A DNA stretch of 6,218 bases, from NCBI GenBank assembly GCA_026994735.1, contig JALWQD010000169.1:1-6218 (forward strand). The letters are read 5' to 3'. Both the position numbers and the translations under genes were made by a program. This document shows, in pieces, positions 4,511 to 6,218 of this stretch. The notes below the pieces were generated by a model. That model did no database searches and had not been told where the DNA came from. It saw only the letters and a program-made list of their open reading frames with translations. Position 1 is the first letter of the stretch, and each line of letters opens with the position of its first letter. The stretch comes from Gammaproteobacteria bacterium (GTDB taxonomy: Bacteria; Pseudomonadota; Gammaproteobacteria; SZUA-140).

Positions 4511-6218
4511 GACCGCCACTGCCATGATCGCCAGGACAGAAATAACAGCAAGCACAGCAACAATAGGGGCTGCATGCCACCGAGCCGATTGGTATTGCGG
4601 ACATAACTTTCCTGTGAAAACGTTTCTTCATTGCCAAAGGTATCAATGGAGAAAAACTTCAGATCAACATTGCTGCTAATCGTCAATGGCCCTTGATAGC
4701 GAAGCGACTGCCGCGTCGGCTGGCTGCCATCGAGCGTATAAAAAGTCTCACCACAACCGAAGCCCTCATCGCTACAGAACAACTGTACAGTCAGCGTATC
4801 AGCAAAAAAAACCTGCGTTGGCGGCTCTGCCCTGGTCACAGGTGACTTCAAATCGAGAACATAACTGCTCTGCTGCTCGGTTTCCTGATTACCCATGCGA
4901 TCGACCGAGAAATACCGTATCGTCATGGCCTTATCAAGCGGTATCGGCGCACTGTAAAGAAACGCGGCCTCGGCACGCGGAGCGGTACCATCAATAGTGA
5001 AATAGGTTGCCTCGCAACCGGAGCCGTTGCCATCATCACAGGTCAATACCACAGGAGAGACGGTCACGCTGTTGTAAGAGCCCGATGCCGGGGTAATAAT
5101 TGTACGTGGTGCCAGTGTCTCGAACGGTGGCGTCGGATAGCTGCTCAGGTGCGCATGCACCTCATCACTGGCAACCGTAAAATCACCTGCGAGCAGTAAG
5201 CGATCACCGGTACGCGTCTGGGCTAACGCCCGCACAGGCGCATCAACAGCGACCACCCAATCACTGTTGGCAACCCCTGTGGCCAAACCAATCGCAGCGA
5301 TATTTGCACGCGCAGCACCACCAATCTGCCGAAAATCGCCACCGACATAAAGACGTGTGCCATCAAACGAGCGCTGCAGAGCCCTAACAACACCATCGGG
5401 TTGTGGTTGCCAGCTGGTCAGACGCAACGCTTGAACACGATCAAAGGCTGCCAGCGACGCTTGCGCTGCGCCAGCCACTTGGGTAAATGTCCCCGCAACA
5501 AAAACAATGTCCCGCGCTGACGAAACCGTCAGCGCCAACACTTCGCCGTCTTCAATCTGGGGCCGCCAATTGGTTAAGGCCAAAGTTTCAAGGTCAACCG
5601 CGGCTAAACGCAAACGACTCTGTCCCAGAGCAGTAACAAAATCACCACCAAAATAAAGGGTTGAGCCTTGTCGCAATAACGTTCTCACCGGACCATTGAC
5701 AGCAGGCCGCCATGCCGTAGCCGTACCACTGGGAACACGTAACTGAGCCAATCGTGAACGTGGCTGGCCAGCAACCGAAGAAAACTCTCCGGCAATAAAC
5801 AGCGTCACCTCATTTTCGGCCAGCAAAACACTGTCAACCCGAGCATCGGTACCCACGGCCCAATCAAGACTCAAACCCGTCTCCGTATCAATAGCCGCGA
5901 CATGTTGACGAATGCGCCCGGCGACACCACTAAAATCACCACCGAGATAGAGCGTCCGTCCATCACTGGCAAGGGCCAAACTGCGCACGCGACCGTTAAC
6001 AGCGATAGCGGGCGTCAATAATTGACCGGTGGCGGCATCAAGCACCGCCAGATTATCGCGTTGCTCGCCCCCGAGGACCTTGAAGTCACCGCCAACCAGC
6101 AACGTCGATGCCTGCCAGAATAAACTGCGGACAGCAGCCCCCGTGCCGGGGTTCCAACTGAGCAGCTGTACCGGCAGCGTCGTCGACACCGCTGCCAGAT
6201 TACGACGCTGAATGCCAG
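4507..6218 (-). CDS. Surface beta-propeller-like / CHB_HEX_C-repeat protein, paralogue of the downstream gene (5' end outside window)
   Basis: This is an unnamed protein of unknown function; 569 C-terminal residues are visible. The reading frame stays open to the right edge. A GTG at 6189-6187 could be taken as a start, but the codons before it read GIQRRNLAA, the normal inner part of a repeat, so the GTG is an internal Val and the true start lies beyond the window. Seven repeat cores are complete (LLVGGDF at residue 39, then 89, 139, 187, 238, 289 and 340, counted from the first complete codon), spaced 48-51, and part of an eighth precedes them. Two CHB_HEX_C-like modules follow (about 378-458 and 460-540) with Cys pairs 393/401 and 481/488. 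They match the last two modules of the downstream protein closely (YFTIDGTAP versus YFTLDGTAP; QETEQQ versus RETEQQ). The tail has GG (546-547), a Leu-rich segment and WRSWQWRS. It is probably exported, but its signal peptide is not visible. Confidence 0.85.
   Translation of the reverse strand, partial: GIQRRNLAAVSTTLPVQLLSWNPGTGAAVRSLFWQASTLLVGGDFKVLGGEQRDNLAVLDAATGQLLTPAIAVNGRVRSLALASDGRTLYLGGDFSGVAGRIRQHVAAIDTETGLSLDWAVGTDARVDSVLLAENEVTLFIAGEFSSVAGQPRSRLAQLRVPSGTATAWRPAVNGPVRTLLRQGSTLYFGGDFVTALGQSRLRLAAVDLETLALTNWRPQIEDGEVLALTVSSARDIVFVAGTFTQVAGAAQASLAAFDRVQALRLTSWQPQPDGVVRALQRSFDGTRLYVGGDFRQIGGAARANIAAIGLATGVANSDWVVAVDAPVRALAQTRTGDRLLLAGDFTVASDEVHAHLSSYPTPPFETLAPRTIITPASGSYNSVTVSPVVLTCDDGNGSGCEATYFTIDGTAPRAEAAFLYSAPIPLDKAMTIRYFSVDRMGNQETEQQSSYVLDLKSPVTRAEPPTQVFFADTLTVQLFCSDEGFGCGETFYTLDGSQPTRQSLRYQGPLTISSNVDLKFFSIDTFGNEETFSQESYVRNTNRLGGMQPLLLLCLLLFLSWRSWQWRS
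4510..4590 (-). other. C-terminal GlyGly/hydrophobic/basic tail (upstream paralogue)
   Basis: The last 27 residues read NRLGGMQ, then a Leu-rich run PLLLLCLLLFL, then SWRSWQWRS. The GG is encoded at 4576-4581. This fits the GlyGly-CTERM plan better than the downstream protein does: the hydrophobic run starts three residues after GG and the chain ends soon after the Arg residues. Assignment is by eye. Confidence 0.6.
4597..5097 (-). repeat. Two CHB_HEX_C/Fn3-associated-like modules (upstream paralogue)
   Basis: Module one contains LTCDD, GSGCEATYFTIDGTAP, Y-S-A-P-I and YFSVDRMGN. Module two contains LFCSDEGFGCGETFYTLDG, Y-Q-G-P-L and FFSIDTFGN. Both keep the Cys pair and the closing D-x-x-GN. 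They align with modules two and three of the downstream protein; the equivalent of its degenerate first module is missing here. Confidence 0.75.
5146..6218 (-). repeat. Propeller-type protein repeats (upstream paralogue), array cut by window edge
   Basis: Seven full cores and part of an eighth repeat are seen, with very regular 48-51-residue spacing, tighter than in the downstream paralogue. Cores vary between GGDF, AGEF, AGTF and AGDF. The GG-x-x-R-x-x-L-A-A-x-D segment and the later W-x-P recur. Since at least one further core must lie off the edge, the array exceeds the seven found in the complete neighbour. Confidence 0.85.

Noticed and set aside
3347..6218. Repeated short motifs on the minus strand as DNA repeats or a CRISPR-like array
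   Set aside because: The repetition is at protein level with about 50-60-codon period and diverged bases; there are no identical direct repeats or spacers.

Overview
The window looks like a chromosomal segment of a moderately GC-rich gammaproteobacterium. The evidence is the order dusB - fis - purH, a conserved gammaproteobacterial arrangement, together with clear Fis and PurH sequences. The genus cannot be named from this window.

Layout. Positions 1-316 (+) hold the 3' third of dusB (tRNA-dihydrouridine synthase B), cut by the left edge. Its stop overlaps the ATG of fis (313-645, +) in an ATGA junction. After a 65-bp gap comes a complete purH (711-2279, +), encoding the bifunctional enzyme for the last two steps of IMP synthesis. 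These three genes read as one housekeeping block. purD, a frequent neighbour of purH, is not next to it here.

The rest of the window (2276-6218) is on the minus strand and holds two tandem, clearly paralogous genes for large envelope or surface proteins. The upstream one (4507-6218) is cut by the right edge and has no true start in the window. The downstream one (2276-4510) is complete, with a signal peptide. Both share one architecture: an array of about 50-60-residue repeats built around a [L/V]-Y-[V/L]-G-G-D-F core (beta-propeller-like, resembling delta-60/DUF5122 repeats), then two or three chitobiase/hexosaminidase-C-like (CHB_HEX_C/Fn3-associated) modules each with a cysteine pair, then a C-terminal Gly-Gly/hydrophobic/basic tail resembling a GlyGly-CTERM (rhombosortase-type) sorting signal. 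The two genes overlap by 4 bp (ATGA) and are probably co-expressed. Their function is not known to me. They are the most interesting part of the window.

The minus-strand unit converges on purH so tightly that the two stop codons overlap (2276-2279), with no recognisable intrinsic terminator between them. No RNA gene, insertion sequence, CRISPR array or attachment site was seen. The only non-coding stretch is the fis-purH gap.
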